This document shows, piece after piece, positions 50,084-58,322 of a stretch of 64,000 nt of DNA. The position numbers were made by a program, and so were the translations under genes. How positions within the stretch are numbered: the stretch's first letter is position 1; every line of letters begins with the position of its first letter. The stretch comes from UBA2991 sp965221735 (GTDB lineage: Bacteria > Chloroflexota > Dehalococcoidia > Tepidiformales > Tepidiformaceae): contig OZ244910.1 in assembly GCA_965221735.1 (NCBI GenBank), positions 2,790,001 through 2,854,000 of the forward strand, read 5' to 3'. The notes beneath the pieces are model-generated. The model was given only the letters and a program-made list of their open reading frames with translations. It was not told where the DNA came from and did no database searches.

Positions 50084-50797
50084 ATGGGCGTCTCCCACAC
50101 CGTTTTCATGAGCTTCAAGGAGGGCGCCGACGAGGCCCTCATCCAGGACTTCTGGGACAAGCTCGACGAGTTCCCGTCGCAGAAGCCGGGGCTGCGCCGC
50201 TGGATCTCGGGGAAACCGGGGAACTACTACCCGATCTCGAGCGAGGACTACGACCTCGCCTTCTCGGTGGAGGTGGACTCGCCGGCGGCGATGGTCGACT
50301 ACGCGCGCCACCCGTTCCATATGGACGCGGCGGCGCTGATGGGGCCGATCATCGAGAACGTGCTGGTGGTGGACTTCGAGTTCACGGCCGTGCAGCAGAG
50401 CGCGATCGCCTACAAGGCGCCGCGCGAGGGCGACGACAACGTGGCGATCGCGCACGTGACCTGCCTGGCGTTCAAGGACGACGCGAGCGAGGAGGACATC
50501 GAGGAGTTCACGCTCGCGCTCGACCGCTTCCCGCGGCAGAAGCCGTTCATCCGGCGCTGGATCCTGGGGAAGCCGGGGCCGTACTACGGCTCGGCGACGG
50601 ACCGGTTCGACCTGGTGTTCATCGCGGAGGTCGACTCGATCGAGGCGATGGAGGAGTACGCGCGGCACCCGTACCACACCGAGGTGGTGGGACCGATGCT
50701 GGGCCCGATCATGAAGGACGTGCTGGTGGTCGACTACGCCTACTCGCGGGTCATCGAGAGCGCCGTCGACTACGCGCAGATCATCCCCTACCGGTAG
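50084..50797 (+). CDS. double Dabb (stress-responsive A/B barrel) protein
   Basis: A 237-residue protein with two homologous dimeric alpha/beta barrel domains in tandem: residues 3-105 (HTVFMSFKEGADEALIQDFW, YARHPFHMDAAALMGPII) and 120-230 (AHVTCLAFKDDASEEDIEEF, YARHPYHTEVVGPMLGPIM). The fusion replaces a homodimer by an intramolecular one. Each half keeps the conserved YARHP-H turn. The family includes cyclases and proteins of unknown role. AAGGAGG before the ATG. Confidence 0.85.
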   Translation: MGVSHTVFMSFKEGADEALIQDFWDKLDEFPSQKPGLRRWISGKPGNYYPISSEDYDLAFSVEVDSPAAMVDYARHPFHMDAAALMGPIIENVLVVDFEFTAVQQSAIAYKAPREGDDNVAIAHVTCLAFKDDASEEDIEEFTLALDRFPRQKPFIRRWILGKPGPYYGSATDRFDLVFIAEVDSIEAMEEYARHPYHTEVVGPMLGPIMKDVLVVDYAYSRVIESAVDYAQIIPYR

Positions 50798-50806
50798 GGG
50801 TCCGGC

Positions 50807-52015
50807 TCAGGGGTAGCGGTACTCGCGCAGGGGGCGCCAGAGCCTCCAGATGAGGAGCGTGGCGCCGAAGGCGAGGAAGGCGCCAAGCAACATCGTGGCG
50901 CGTTCGCCGATCCACTCGGACCAGAGGCCCACCCAGAGCGTGCCGATGTTGTTCGCCGTCACCGCCGCGAGCACGAGAAAGGCGGAGGCGCGCCCGCGCA
51001 TCTCGTCGGGCGTGGTGAGCTGCACGGTCGTCTGGCGAACGGCGACGGTGACGGCATCGGCGAGGCCAATGAGGGCGATGGTGATGGCGCCCGCCCAGAG
51101 CACCGTCACGTTCGAGAACACAAGGAGGGCGACGGCGTAGCCGAGGGAAGCGTAGATGACGAGCATCCCCTTGGAACGGTAGCCGGCGAAGAAGAGCGCG
51201 CCGAAGGAGCCGGCGACCGCCCCGGCGCTGTTGGCGGAGCCAAGCACGCCCACGGCCCCGGCGCCGCCCTTAAAGAGGCCCTTCGCGATCACGGGGAGGA
51301 TCTCGCGGTAGAAGGAGACGACGGTGATGCCGATGTCGAGGAGGAAGAGGCCGGGGAGGATGGGGTGGCGGATGACGAAGAGGAAGCCCTGCCAGACGCG
51401 GCGCACGGTCGAGCCCTCGGAGACCTGCTCGACCCGGCCGCGGGCGCGGATGAGGAGGGGCAGGAGGGCGGCGGGGGCGGTCGTGCCGGCGGCGACGAAG
51501 AAGGCGGCGGTGAGCCCGACGCCCTCGGCGACGCCCGCGAAGAGGAGGGGCGCCAGGATGGAGCCGGCGTTCATGGTGGCGGTTTCGCCGGTGATAGCGA
51601 GCATGAGGTGGCGTCGGGGGACGACGGTGGGGGTGAGGGCGGCAGCGGCCGGCTGCGAGACGACCTGGGTCGCGGCGGTGATGCCGATGGCGATGTAGAC
51701 CTGCCAGACGGTGAGCGTTCCCGCAGCGGCAAGGAGGCCCAGCGCGAGCAGCACGACGAAGGTGACGGCGTGAGCGGCCGCCACCAGGTGCTTGCGGTTC
51801 ATGTAGTCGGCGAGAGCGCCGCCCCAGAGGAGGGCGGGGATCTGGACGACGAGCTGGACGGCGCCGATGAGGCCGAGCTGGGCGGGGGAGCCGGTCGTCT
51901 CGAAGAGCCACTGGGCGGTGACGAGGATGCGCATCCAGCGCGAGACGACGGTGGCGAGGCCGGTCGCCCAGAGGTAGCGGTAGTCGCGGAAGGTGAAGGC
52001 GGCCCAAGGCCGCAG
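50807..52015 (-). CDS. MFS transporter, putative exporter
   Basis: A major-facilitator protein with about ten to twelve hydrophobic helices (LIGAVQLVVQIPALLWGGAL, then NRKHLVAAAHAVTFVVLLAL). The first ATG in frame is at 51934 (375 residues), but the frame continues upstream with LRPWAAFTFRDYRYLWATGL, which looks like a normal MFS start and first helix. No ATG or GTG precedes it; a CTG at 52015 with GAGGGG upstream is my suggestion. It is of the DHA3/enterobactin-exporter-like group. The upstream gene ends close by. Confidence 0.8.
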   Translation of the reverse strand: MRPWAAFTFRDYRYLWATGLATVVSRWMRILVTAQWLFETTGSPAQLGLIGAVQLVVQIPALLWGGALADYMNRKHLVAAAHAVTFVVLLALGLLAAAGTLTVWQVYIAIGITAATQVVSQPAAAALTPTVVPRRHLMLAITGETATMNAGSILAPLLFAGVAEGVGLTAAFFVAAGTTAPAALLPLLIRARGRVEQVSEGSTVRRVWQGFLFVIRHPILPGLFLLDIGITVVSFYREILPVIAKGLFKGGAGAVGVLGSANSAGAVAGSFGALFFAGYRSKGMLVIYASLGYAVALLVFSNVTVLWAGAITIALIGLADAVTVAVRQTTVQLTTPDEMRGRASAFLVLAAVTANNIGTLWVGLWSEWIGERATMLLGAFLAFGATLLIWRLWRPLREYRYP

Positions 52016-52065
52016 GCTCTGCGGCCCCTCGTCCTCGATCTCGACCTGGTCCGTGGGCGGCTGCG

Positions 52066-52335
52066 TTACTGCTGGCCCGCCTCGACTTCGGCCCCCTCAT
52101 CGAGGAGGCGGAGGATGGTGGTGGCGAGCTCGCGCGCGTCCTCGGGGGTGAGCTCGACGGCGACGCGGGCGCCGGTGCCCAGCTCCTCGTTCACGAAGTC
52201 GAGGTTGAGGGCGTGCTCGCGCTGGAGGTGGAAGGGGTGGTCGAAGGAGACGTAGGTCTGGGCGATGGGGAACCACCGGTCCTTCGACTTGCCGCTGCCG
52301 GCGATCTGGACCTTCTCGGCGATCATGGTGCACAT
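52066..52335 (-). CDS. DUF6295-like small protein
   Basis: An 89-residue protein beginning MCTMIAEKVQIAGSGKSKDR followed by FPIAQTYVSFDHPFHLQREH and a C-terminal helix ELTPEDARELATTILRLL. This resembles the DUF6295 family, whose function is unknown; recognition is from memory and moderate. The start MCT with Cys at position 2 is conserved in that family. It lies 12 bases downstream of the hydrolase gene and just upstream of the MFS gene on the same strand. Confidence 0.7.
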   Translation of the reverse strand: MCTMIAEKVQIAGSGKSKDRWFPIAQTYVSFDHPFHLQREHALNLDFVNEELGTGARVAVELTPEDARELATTILRLLDEGAEVEAGQQ

Positions 52336-52347
52336 GGCGTTCCCTCC

Positions 52348-53109
52348 CTAGCCCAGCTTCCGCTCGAGGAAGTCCCAGATCTTCTCCCAGCCGTCGACGG
52401 CGGCTTCGGCGGCGTAGGCCTGGGGGTAGTTGTAGTAGAAGAACCCATGCCCGGCGTTCGGGTACATGTGGAACTCGTAGTCCTTCCCCTCGCGCTGGAG
52501 GGCGGCCTCGTGCTCGGCGACCTGCTCGGGCGTGGGGCTGAAGTCGTTCTCCCCGAAGAGGCCGAGGAGGGGCGCGTTCAGGTCGGCGGTGTAGTCGATG
52601 GGCGCGACGGGCTGGCGTTCGGAGAGGTTCTCGGGGGGCATGACGACGTTCCCGCCCCAGCAGTCGACGACGGCGTCGACGCCCTCGCTCGAGCGGCAGC
52701 CGACGAGGAAGGAGTGGCGTCCGCCGGAGCAGGTGCCCATCACGCCGACCTTGCCGGTTACGTAGGGGAGGGAGCGGAGGTAGGCGATGCAGCCGTCGGC
52801 ATCGCCGACGACGCGGTCATCGGGGGCGCCGCCCTCGGCGCGGACCTTGGCGGCGACGTCCTCGGGCTCGCCCTGGCCGTCGCGGTAGTAGAGGTCGGGG
52901 CAGATGGTGACGTAGCCGTGGTGGGCGTAGCGGCGGGCGGTCTCCCGGTACCACTCGTCCCAGCCGGGGATGTGGTGGAGGAGCAGCATCGCGGGGAACG
53001 GCCCTTCGCCCAGGGGCCGCGCGAGGTAGGCGTAGATGGAGTCGCCGCCGTCGCCCTGGACGGTGATGGTCTCGGCGAGCATGCCTTCGTAGGCGCGCGT
53101 GTCGGTCAT
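52348..53109 (-). CDS. dienelactone hydrolase family protein
   Basis: A 253-residue alpha/beta hydrolase. The nucleophile is Cys in GVMGTCSGGRHSF (near residue 122), as in dienelactone hydrolase; the acid is in FGENDFSPTPEQ and the His in NAGHGFFYYN. DLH opens dienelactone in chloroaromatic breakdown, but many homologues act on other esters. A GGAGGC site precedes the ATG. It is followed by the DUF6295-like gene and the transporter. Confidence 0.9.
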   Translation of the reverse strand: MTDTRAYEGMLAETITVQGDGGDSIYAYLARPLGEGPFPAMLLLHHIPGWDEWYRETARRYAHHGYVTICPDLYYRDGQGEPEDVAAKVRAEGGAPDDRVVGDADGCIAYLRSLPYVTGKVGVMGTCSGGRHSFLVGCRSSEGVDAVVDCWGGNVVMPPENLSERQPVAPIDYTADLNAPLLGLFGENDFSPTPEQVAEHEAALQREGKDYEFHMYPNAGHGFFYYNYPQAYAAEAAVDGWEKIWDFLERKLG

Positions 53110-53219
53110 GGGGTGCCTCCTGCAGTGGTGGGGCGAATCCTACGGCGCGGCGAGTCGCGTGGGGAGCGCGCGGCGGGGGCTGTTTCGGGTAGGCTGCGGG
53201 GGCCAGCGAGGAGGACGAC

Positions 53220-53654
53220 ATGGGAGCACCAACGGTTGAGGACTACACCGCCCTGCGCATGGTGGCGGAGCGGTACGTGGACGCGGTGAACCGCTTCGAC
53301 CCGGAGGCCTGGGGCTCGACCTGGGCCCCGGACGGGCAGTGGATCACGAGCACGACGCGCACGGGGCGCGAGGAGGTAGTGGCCGACTGGACGCGGATCA
53401 TGGCGAGCATCCCGAACGTGTACATGCACGTGTACTCGGGCGTCATCGACGACGTGACGGGCGACACGGCCACGGGACGCTGGTACATGGGCGAGTTCCT
53501 GAACCGGGAGGCGGGGCGCACGATGAACTCGCTCTGCTACTTCGATACGTACACGCGCATCGACGGGCAGTGGTACATCCAGACGCGGCGGCTGGAGGCG
53601 CTCTACCGCGGTCCGGCGGACCTGAGCGGGGACTGGGGCAAGCTCTCGATGTGA
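53220..53654 (+). CDS. NTF2/SnoaL-like protein
   Basis: A 144-residue cone-fold protein of the SnoaL-4 type: YTALRMVAERYVDAVNRFDP, WGSTWAPDGQWIT, the strand WYIQTRRLEALYRG. Such proteins often accompany Rieske oxygenases, and may act as small subunits or dehydratases. Several unrelated NTF2-like genes occur in this window. AGGAGGACGAC precedes the ATG. It is divergent from the hydrolase gene. Confidence 0.8.
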   Translation: MGAPTVEDYTALRMVAERYVDAVNRFDPEAWGSTWAPDGQWITSTTRTGREEVVADWTRIMASIPNVYMHVYSGVIDDVTGDTATGRWYMGEFLNREAGRTMNSLCYFDTYTRIDGQWYIQTRRLEALYRGPADLSGDWGKLSM

Positions 53655-53692
53655 CGCGGCGGGCGGCTGGCCCGCTCGCCTAGAATCGTCCC

Positions 53693-55510
53693 ATGGCCGA
53701 GGGGGAGCAACGCAGGGAACTCCGCCCGACGGAGGGCGCGGACGCGACCTCGCGGCTGCTCGAGGAGTTGCTGGCGGAGGGGAGGCCGGTCGCGGAGATC
53801 GCGGTGCGGCTCGGCATCAGCGTTCCCGATGCGCACGCGCGCATCAGGGGCGCGCCTCCGGGGCGGGAGGTGGAGGACGCCGGGCCGCCACTGCCACCGA
53901 GTCTCGCGCCACCGGAACAGGCGGGAATCGGGGGCGCGCGGCGCGCGCCTCTCCCTCCGGGCGGGGGTGGCGGCGGACCGCCGGGCAGGCAGCCGAGCGC
54001 CCCGGAGCCGGGGCGGGGCCTCTCGCGGCGGGCCTTCCTGGCGCTGGCGGCAGCGGGGGTGGCGGGGCTGGCCACGGGAGGCACGTTCCTGGCGATGCGG
54101 GGGGGCGAGGAAGAGGAGGCGGTCGTGCGTCCGCCGCGACCGGTCCCGGTCCCGCCCACGCTCACGCCCGTGCCACCGGCGCTCACAGCGCTGCAGCCGG
54201 CGACGGGCATCTTCAAGGAGCTGACCCTCGAGCCGGGCCAGCCGCTGACGGAGGAGCACGGCATCTTCTTCCTGCGGACGCGGGGCGAGGGGGCAGGGAG
54301 CGTGACGGGCTGGCAGCTCGCCGAGCCGGGGGGCGCGGACCCGCCCGTGTACCGGGCGGGCGCGGGCAGGCGGTTCATCGCGACCGAGGGCGCGCTCCAC
54401 GAGCGGACAACGGGGCGATCCTGGACGTGGCCGGAAGATCGCCTGCGGCTGCTCGGCCTGTCTGACTACGGAGCGCTCTTCGAGGTGATGGAAGGGGGGT
54501 TGGGGCCGCACCTGACCAAGCGGGCGCGGTACGTGCTCACGAACGGGCAGCTGGAGGAGCGGGCGGAGTTCGAGCTCACGGGAACGGTCCTCCCGTCCAT
54601 TCCACCGTTCTTCGCCCCGGGCGGGAGGCGCGTCTTCCTGGCGCTCGAGCAGCCACAGCAGTACCCCTCGCTGTTCATGCTGGACGGCGCCACGGGACAG
54701 GCGTCGACCGTGTTCGCGCCCCAGCGGCAGCGAACCCTCCAGCGAATCCTGCTCCACGCGACGACGCCGGCGAGCGACGGGGAGTCGTTCCTGCTGCCGT
54801 TCTCGTACTGGCCCACGCGCCCTCCGCTGACGCTGGGGTACGGCATCTTCGCGACCTTTGTGGCGCGTCTCGGCTGGGCAGGCGATCATCTGGGGGTGAC
54901 ACGCGTGCGGGTGGACCGCGCGTTCGTCTCCCCGGACGGGTCGCTGGCGGCGGGTGAACGCGTGCTGGCGGTCCCGGGGACCGAACCACCCCTCTTCGAG
55001 GAGACAAGTACGGTGCTGGTGTTCGACGGACAGACGGGGAGAAACCTCTTCCGTGTCCGCTCGGCCAGGCTCAACTACGGCGATGAACTCGGCGGCGCTC
55101 GCTGGCTCGCCGACTCTTCGGGATTGGTGATGCAGACGAAGATCGGAGGCAAGGTGGGGTACAGCTTCGTGAGCAGGGACGGGTCGCGGCTGGAGCCGCT
55201 CCCCGAGCCGCCGGGGCCTTCGGAGGAGTGGTTCCGGCACCCGGACATGCGGGGCGCGGCGCCATCGCCCGACGACCCATCGCTGATCGCGTTCGGGCGG
55301 ACGGACCTGTACGACCGCGCCGCCGGTGGCTGGACGAGCATGAACCCAACGGAGGCGGCTCCGGCGCACGTTGGGCCCTGGGCCGGCGCCGGAAGCGACG
55401 AAGTGGTGCTGGCCCTTCCGCACCAGCCCCACCGCATGTTCCCCTTGCTGGCGGACCTGGACGAGACCCGTATCGAGCACAACCTGCCCTCGGAAGGTGA
55501 CGATGCCTAA
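53693..55510 (+). CDS. membrane-anchored protein with N-terminal HTH and beta-propeller-like domain
   Basis: A 605-residue protein. Residues 17-53 (ATSRLLEELLAEGRPVAEIA, VRLGISVPDAHARI) look like an HTH. A Pro/Gly-rich linker leads to a twin-Arg start, SRRAFLALAAAGVAGLATG at about 110-128, a membrane segment. The rest is extracytoplasmic, with beta-strand repeats such as GGARWLADSSGLVMQTKI and DGSLAAGERVLAVPG, resembling a propeller. TAGAAT at 53681 ends 6 bases before the ATG: leaderless. The stop overlaps the next gene by 8 bases. Function unknown. Confidence 0.7.
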   Translation: MAEGEQRRELRPTEGADATSRLLEELLAEGRPVAEIAVRLGISVPDAHARIRGAPPGREVEDAGPPLPPSLAPPEQAGIGGARRAPLPPGGGGGGPPGRQPSAPEPGRGLSRRAFLALAAAGVAGLATGGTFLAMRGGEEEEAVVRPPRPVPVPPTLTPVPPALTALQPATGIFKELTLEPGQPLTEEHGIFFLRTRGEGAGSVTGWQLAEPGGADPPVYRAGAGRRFIATEGALHERTTGRSWTWPEDRLRLLGLSDYGALFEVMEGGLGPHLTKRARYVLTNGQLEERAEFELTGTVLPSIPPFFAPGGRRVFLALEQPQQYPSLFMLDGATGQASTVFAPQRQRTLQRILLHATTPASDGESFLLPFSYWPTRPPLTLGYGIFATFVARLGWAGDHLGVTRVRVDRAFVSPDGSLAAGERVLAVPGTEPPLFEETSTVLVFDGQTGRNLFRVRSARLNYGDELGGARWLADSSGLVMQTKIGGKVGYSFVSRDGSRLEPLPEPPGPSEEWFRHPDMRGAAPSPDDPSLIAFGRTDLYDRAAGGWTSMNPTEAAPAHVGPWAGAGSDEVVLALPHQPHRMFPLLADLDETRIEHNLPSEGDDA

Positions 55511-56168
55511 CGACCAACCGACCGGCCCCCGCCGCGCGTGGCGCTGGCTGAAGCGGCGGCTGCCCTTCCTGCTGGTCACGGTATCCCCGCTGGCGACGGC
55601 GCCGCTGGCCGCGCTGCTGCTGTTCACGGCGGGCGGCGAGCACGGGGCGGAGGCGCTGGGCCTGCCGGAAAGCGACCTCTGCAAGTTCGACGGGTTCATC
55701 GCCCAGACGTGCTTCTACTACTTCGACTTCTGGCGGACGTGGCTGCTGCTGGCGATTCCGGGCGCGCTGAACCTGCTGGCGGCGCTCTGGTTCCTCAACC
55801 GCAACGGCTACGTGCGGGTGGCGGCGGTGGTGGCGATCACGCTGGCGCTGGTGCGGACGCTCATCGTGCCGGTCGCGACCGTCGCTCTCTCCCAGATCGC
55901 CGTCGTGAACGACGGCGGCCTGTTCCTGCGGGTCGAGGTCGAGGCGACGGGCGTCGTGACCGAGATCTCCTCACCATCGGAAGGGACGGCGATCCGCCGC
56001 ATCCTCACGGCAGCCTGGGTAGGCGGCGCCGTGTTCTGGGGGATCACGGTGCTGGTGTGGCGGGCGTACGAGCCGCTGATGGCGCGCTTCTGGCGCGACC
56101 TCGATCCGCCCGGAGGACCGCGCCTCGACGCACCACCGCGCTGGACCGGCTTCCTGAAGCGGCGCTAG
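55503..56168 (+). CDS. four-helix membrane protein, paralogue 1 of 4
   Basis: A 221-residue membrane protein with four hydrophobic segments (about residues 21-43, 72-98, 100-125, 175-195). It shares with its three neighbours the pattern FYYFDFWRTWLLL, LNLLAALWFLNRNGYVRVAA and a C-terminal PPRWTGFLKRR. Unlike them it has a cysteine pair around residues 59 and 68 in the outer loop. Family unknown. It overlaps the propeller-like gene by 8 bases and is surely co-translated. Confidence 0.75.
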   Translation: MPNDQPTGPRRAWRWLKRRLPFLLVTVSPLATAPLAALLLFTAGGEHGAEALGLPESDLCKFDGFIAQTCFYYFDFWRTWLLLAIPGALNLLAALWFLNRNGYVRVAAVVAITLALVRTLIVPVATVALSQIAVVNDGGLFLRVEVEATGVVTEISSPSEGTAIRRILTAAWVGGAVFWGITVLVWRAYEPLMARFWRDLDPPGGPRLDAPPRWTGFLKRR

Positions 56169-56199
56169 CGCCGGCCACGATCGGGGCGAGGACGCGGCG

Positions 56200-56835
56200 A
56201 TGATGGGGAGGCTGGCGCGAGACTGGCGAAGCCGTTCCCCATTCCAGTGGCTGCTGATCACGCCAGTCTTCGCGGTGCCGGTCAGCGCCCTGCTCGTGTT
56301 CACCGTGGGGGGCGCACTCGATGGACAGGCCCTGGGCCTGGTCGAGGTGGAGTGGACGCGGGAAGACGGACGGCTCGACCGGACCCACTACTTCTACTTC
56401 GACTTCTGGCTCACCTGGGGGCTGCTGACGGCGCCCGGCGTGGTGAACCTGGCGGTCGTGCGGTGGCTCTCCCACGAGCTGTCGTACGTGCGGATCGCGG
56501 CGGTGCTCGCCGTTGTGCTGGCGCTGCTGCGGACGTTCGTGGCGCCGGTTGCATCGATCCTGTGGCTGACGGGGGACGTGATCGGCGACGCGGGCACCCT
56601 CCTGCGCATCCCCGTCAGCGAGGCGCGGACGTCCTCTGACCCGTCGCCGGCGTTCGCCACGTGGAATCTGCTGATCACGGCGTGGATGGGCGGGCTGGGG
56701 ATGTGGGTGCTGACGCTGGGGATCTGGCAGGCGTACGCGCCGCTCATGGACCGCTTCTTCCCTCACCTGGCGCCGCCCCGCGAGGCGTTCCAGGGGGAGG
56801 AGGGGCGCTGGGGCGGTTTCTTCCGGCGGGGCTAG
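56200..56835 (+). CDS. four-helix membrane protein, paralogue 2 of 4
   Basis: A 211-residue protein with the same layout: helix 1 near 21-43, FYFDFWLTWGLLTAPGVVNL, the RWLSHELSYVRIAAVLAVVL helix, a soluble loop (SEARTSSDPSPAF) and a last helix before PPREAFQGEEGRWGGFFRRG. It lies 31 bases after paralogue 1. The central loop between helices 3 and 4 varies most in the family and may be the functional part. Confidence 0.75.
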   Translation: MMGRLARDWRSRSPFQWLLITPVFAVPVSALLVFTVGGALDGQALGLVEVEWTREDGRLDRTHYFYFDFWLTWGLLTAPGVVNLAVVRWLSHELSYVRIAAVLAVVLALLRTFVAPVASILWLTGDVIGDAGTLLRIPVSEARTSSDPSPAFATWNLLITAWMGGLGMWVLTLGIWQAYAPLMDRFFPHLAPPREAFQGEEGRWGGFFRRG

Positions 56836-56906
56836 CACGATTGGCGGCCGGTGGCCGGTCCCCGCACCACGGTTCACGCATGACCTTCGCAACGTAGACT
56901 GCCGGA

Positions 56907-57590
56907 ATGGCAACGACCACGACCCCCATTGCCCCCGCACGCACAGGGCCGCTTGGCGCAATCGGGAGGGCATGGGACTGGATGGGGAGGCATTCGCCAC
57001 TCGCACTGCTGGTGGTGACGCCGATTGTGACGGCGCCCCTGACCGCCGTGCTTGTGTTCGGCTTCGCGCGGGAGCTCAGCGCGAGGGAGCTGGGGCTGCC
57101 CATCTGGCGAAACGAGTTGATCCCGGCCACGCTCCACTACTTCGACTTCTGGCCGACGGCATTGCTGCTGATCGGGCCGGGGGTGCTCAACCTGCTGGTC
57201 GTGTTGTGGTTCTTCCAGCGCAACGGGTATATGCGTGTAGCGGCGGCGATTGCCCTTGTGCTGGCGCTGGCGCGGACCGTGGGCGTCTTGTTCCTGTTCT
57301 TCGCGATCGCGCAGTCCGACCTGATCTTTCACGACGGGCAACTGCTGATGCGCATCGAGGTGGAGCGAACGGGTTTCCTGGCGCTCGAGCCTCGAGCGTC
57401 GCCGCGGGAGGCACTGGTTCGCCTGCCCCTGATGATGTGGTTGTTCGGCGCGTTCGCGTGGGGACCGAGCGTCCTCGCCTGGGGGCTGTTCAACCTCGTG
57501 ATGGACCGGTTCCTGCCCCACATGAAGCCGCCGCAAGGGCGGCCGACCGGGGCGCCGAGGAGCTGGGGCGCCTTCTTCGAACGGCGCTAG
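56907..57590 (+). CDS. four-helix membrane protein, paralogue 3 of 4
   Basis: A 227-residue protein: LALLVVTPIVTAPLTAVLVF, HYFDFWPTALLLIGPGVLNL, VVLWFFQRNGYMRVAAAIAL and the ending PPQGRPTGAPRSWGAFFERR. TAGACT at 56895-56900 ends 6 bases before the ATG, so it has its own probably leaderless transcript. The variable loop is LMRIEVERTGFLALEPRASP. Confidence 0.78.
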   Translation: MATTTTPIAPARTGPLGAIGRAWDWMGRHSPLALLVVTPIVTAPLTAVLVFGFARELSARELGLPIWRNELIPATLHYFDFWPTALLLIGPGVLNLLVVLWFFQRNGYMRVAAAIALVLALARTVGVLFLFFAIAQSDLIFHDGQLLMRIEVERTGFLALEPRASPREALVRLPLMMWLFGAFAWGPSVLAWGLFNLVMDRFLPHMKPPQGRPTGAPRSWGAFFERR

Positions 57591-57689
57591 CGGGTTGGGG
57601 AAGGGTCACGCCTCCTCCCCCCATCGCTACACTTCGGCCATCGCACGACGCCGTAGCACTTCGATGCCCGCGGCGCAGAGGTCTCCACG

Positions 57690-58322
57690 GTGATCGGGAG
57701 GGCCCGGCGCTGGACCGCAAGGCGCTCACCGCTGGTGGTGCTCCTGTTCACGCCCCTGGTGACGGCGCCCATCAGCGCGGTGCTCGTCTTCGGATTCAGC
57801 GAGACGATCGATCCGGGGGTGCTCGGACTGCCTCGCATCCGCGAGGAGGGGCCCTTCCCCGCGACGAACTTCTACTTCGACTTCTGGTCGACCTGGCTGC
57901 TGCTCATCGGGCCGGGCTTCCTGAACCTACTGGTGGCGCTGTGGCTCTTCCAGCGCAACGGCTACGTGCGGGTAGCGGCGGCGCTGGCGCTCGTGGTGGC
58001 GGCGATCCGGACCTTCCTGGTGCCGCTCCTGTATTTCTCGTTCGGGCAGTCGGACATCATCAGCCACGAGGGAGGAAGGCTCATCCGGATGGAGGTGGAG
58101 AACACGGGCTTTCTCCTGGGCAGGGCTCCCACGCCTGAGATCGCCAGGCTGCAACTGCTCGTGAACGTGTGGCTGCACGGCGCCTACGCATGGGGGGCGA
58201 CCATAGCGCTCGCGGGGCTGTTCAACCTCCTGATGGACCGCATCTGGCCCGGTCTCAAGCCGCCCCGGAAGCGGCAACCCGGGGAACCGAGGGGCTGGGG
58301 GAGCTTCCTCGAGCGGCGCTAG
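57690..58322 (+). CDS. four-helix membrane protein, paralogue 4 of 4
   Basis: A 210-residue protein starting with GTG: VVLLFTPLVTAPISAVLVFG, NFYFDFWSTWLLLIGPGFLN, VALWLFQRNGYVRVAAALAL, MEVENTGFLLGRAPTPEIA and PPRKRQPGEPRGWGSFLERR. It is nearest to paralogue 3. A TACACT -10 is at about 57627 and CAGAGGT before the GTG. Its stop shares a ctag with the convergent dehydrogenase gene. Confidence 0.75.
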   Translation: MIGRARRWTARRSPLVVLLFTPLVTAPISAVLVFGFSETIDPGVLGLPRIREEGPFPATNFYFDFWSTWLLLIGPGFLNLLVALWLFQRNGYVRVAAALALVVAAIRTFLVPLLYFSFGQSDIISHEGGRLIRMEVENTGFLLGRAPTPEIARLQLLVNVWLHGAYAWGATIALAGLFNLLMDRIWPGLKPPRKRQPGEPRGWGSFLERR

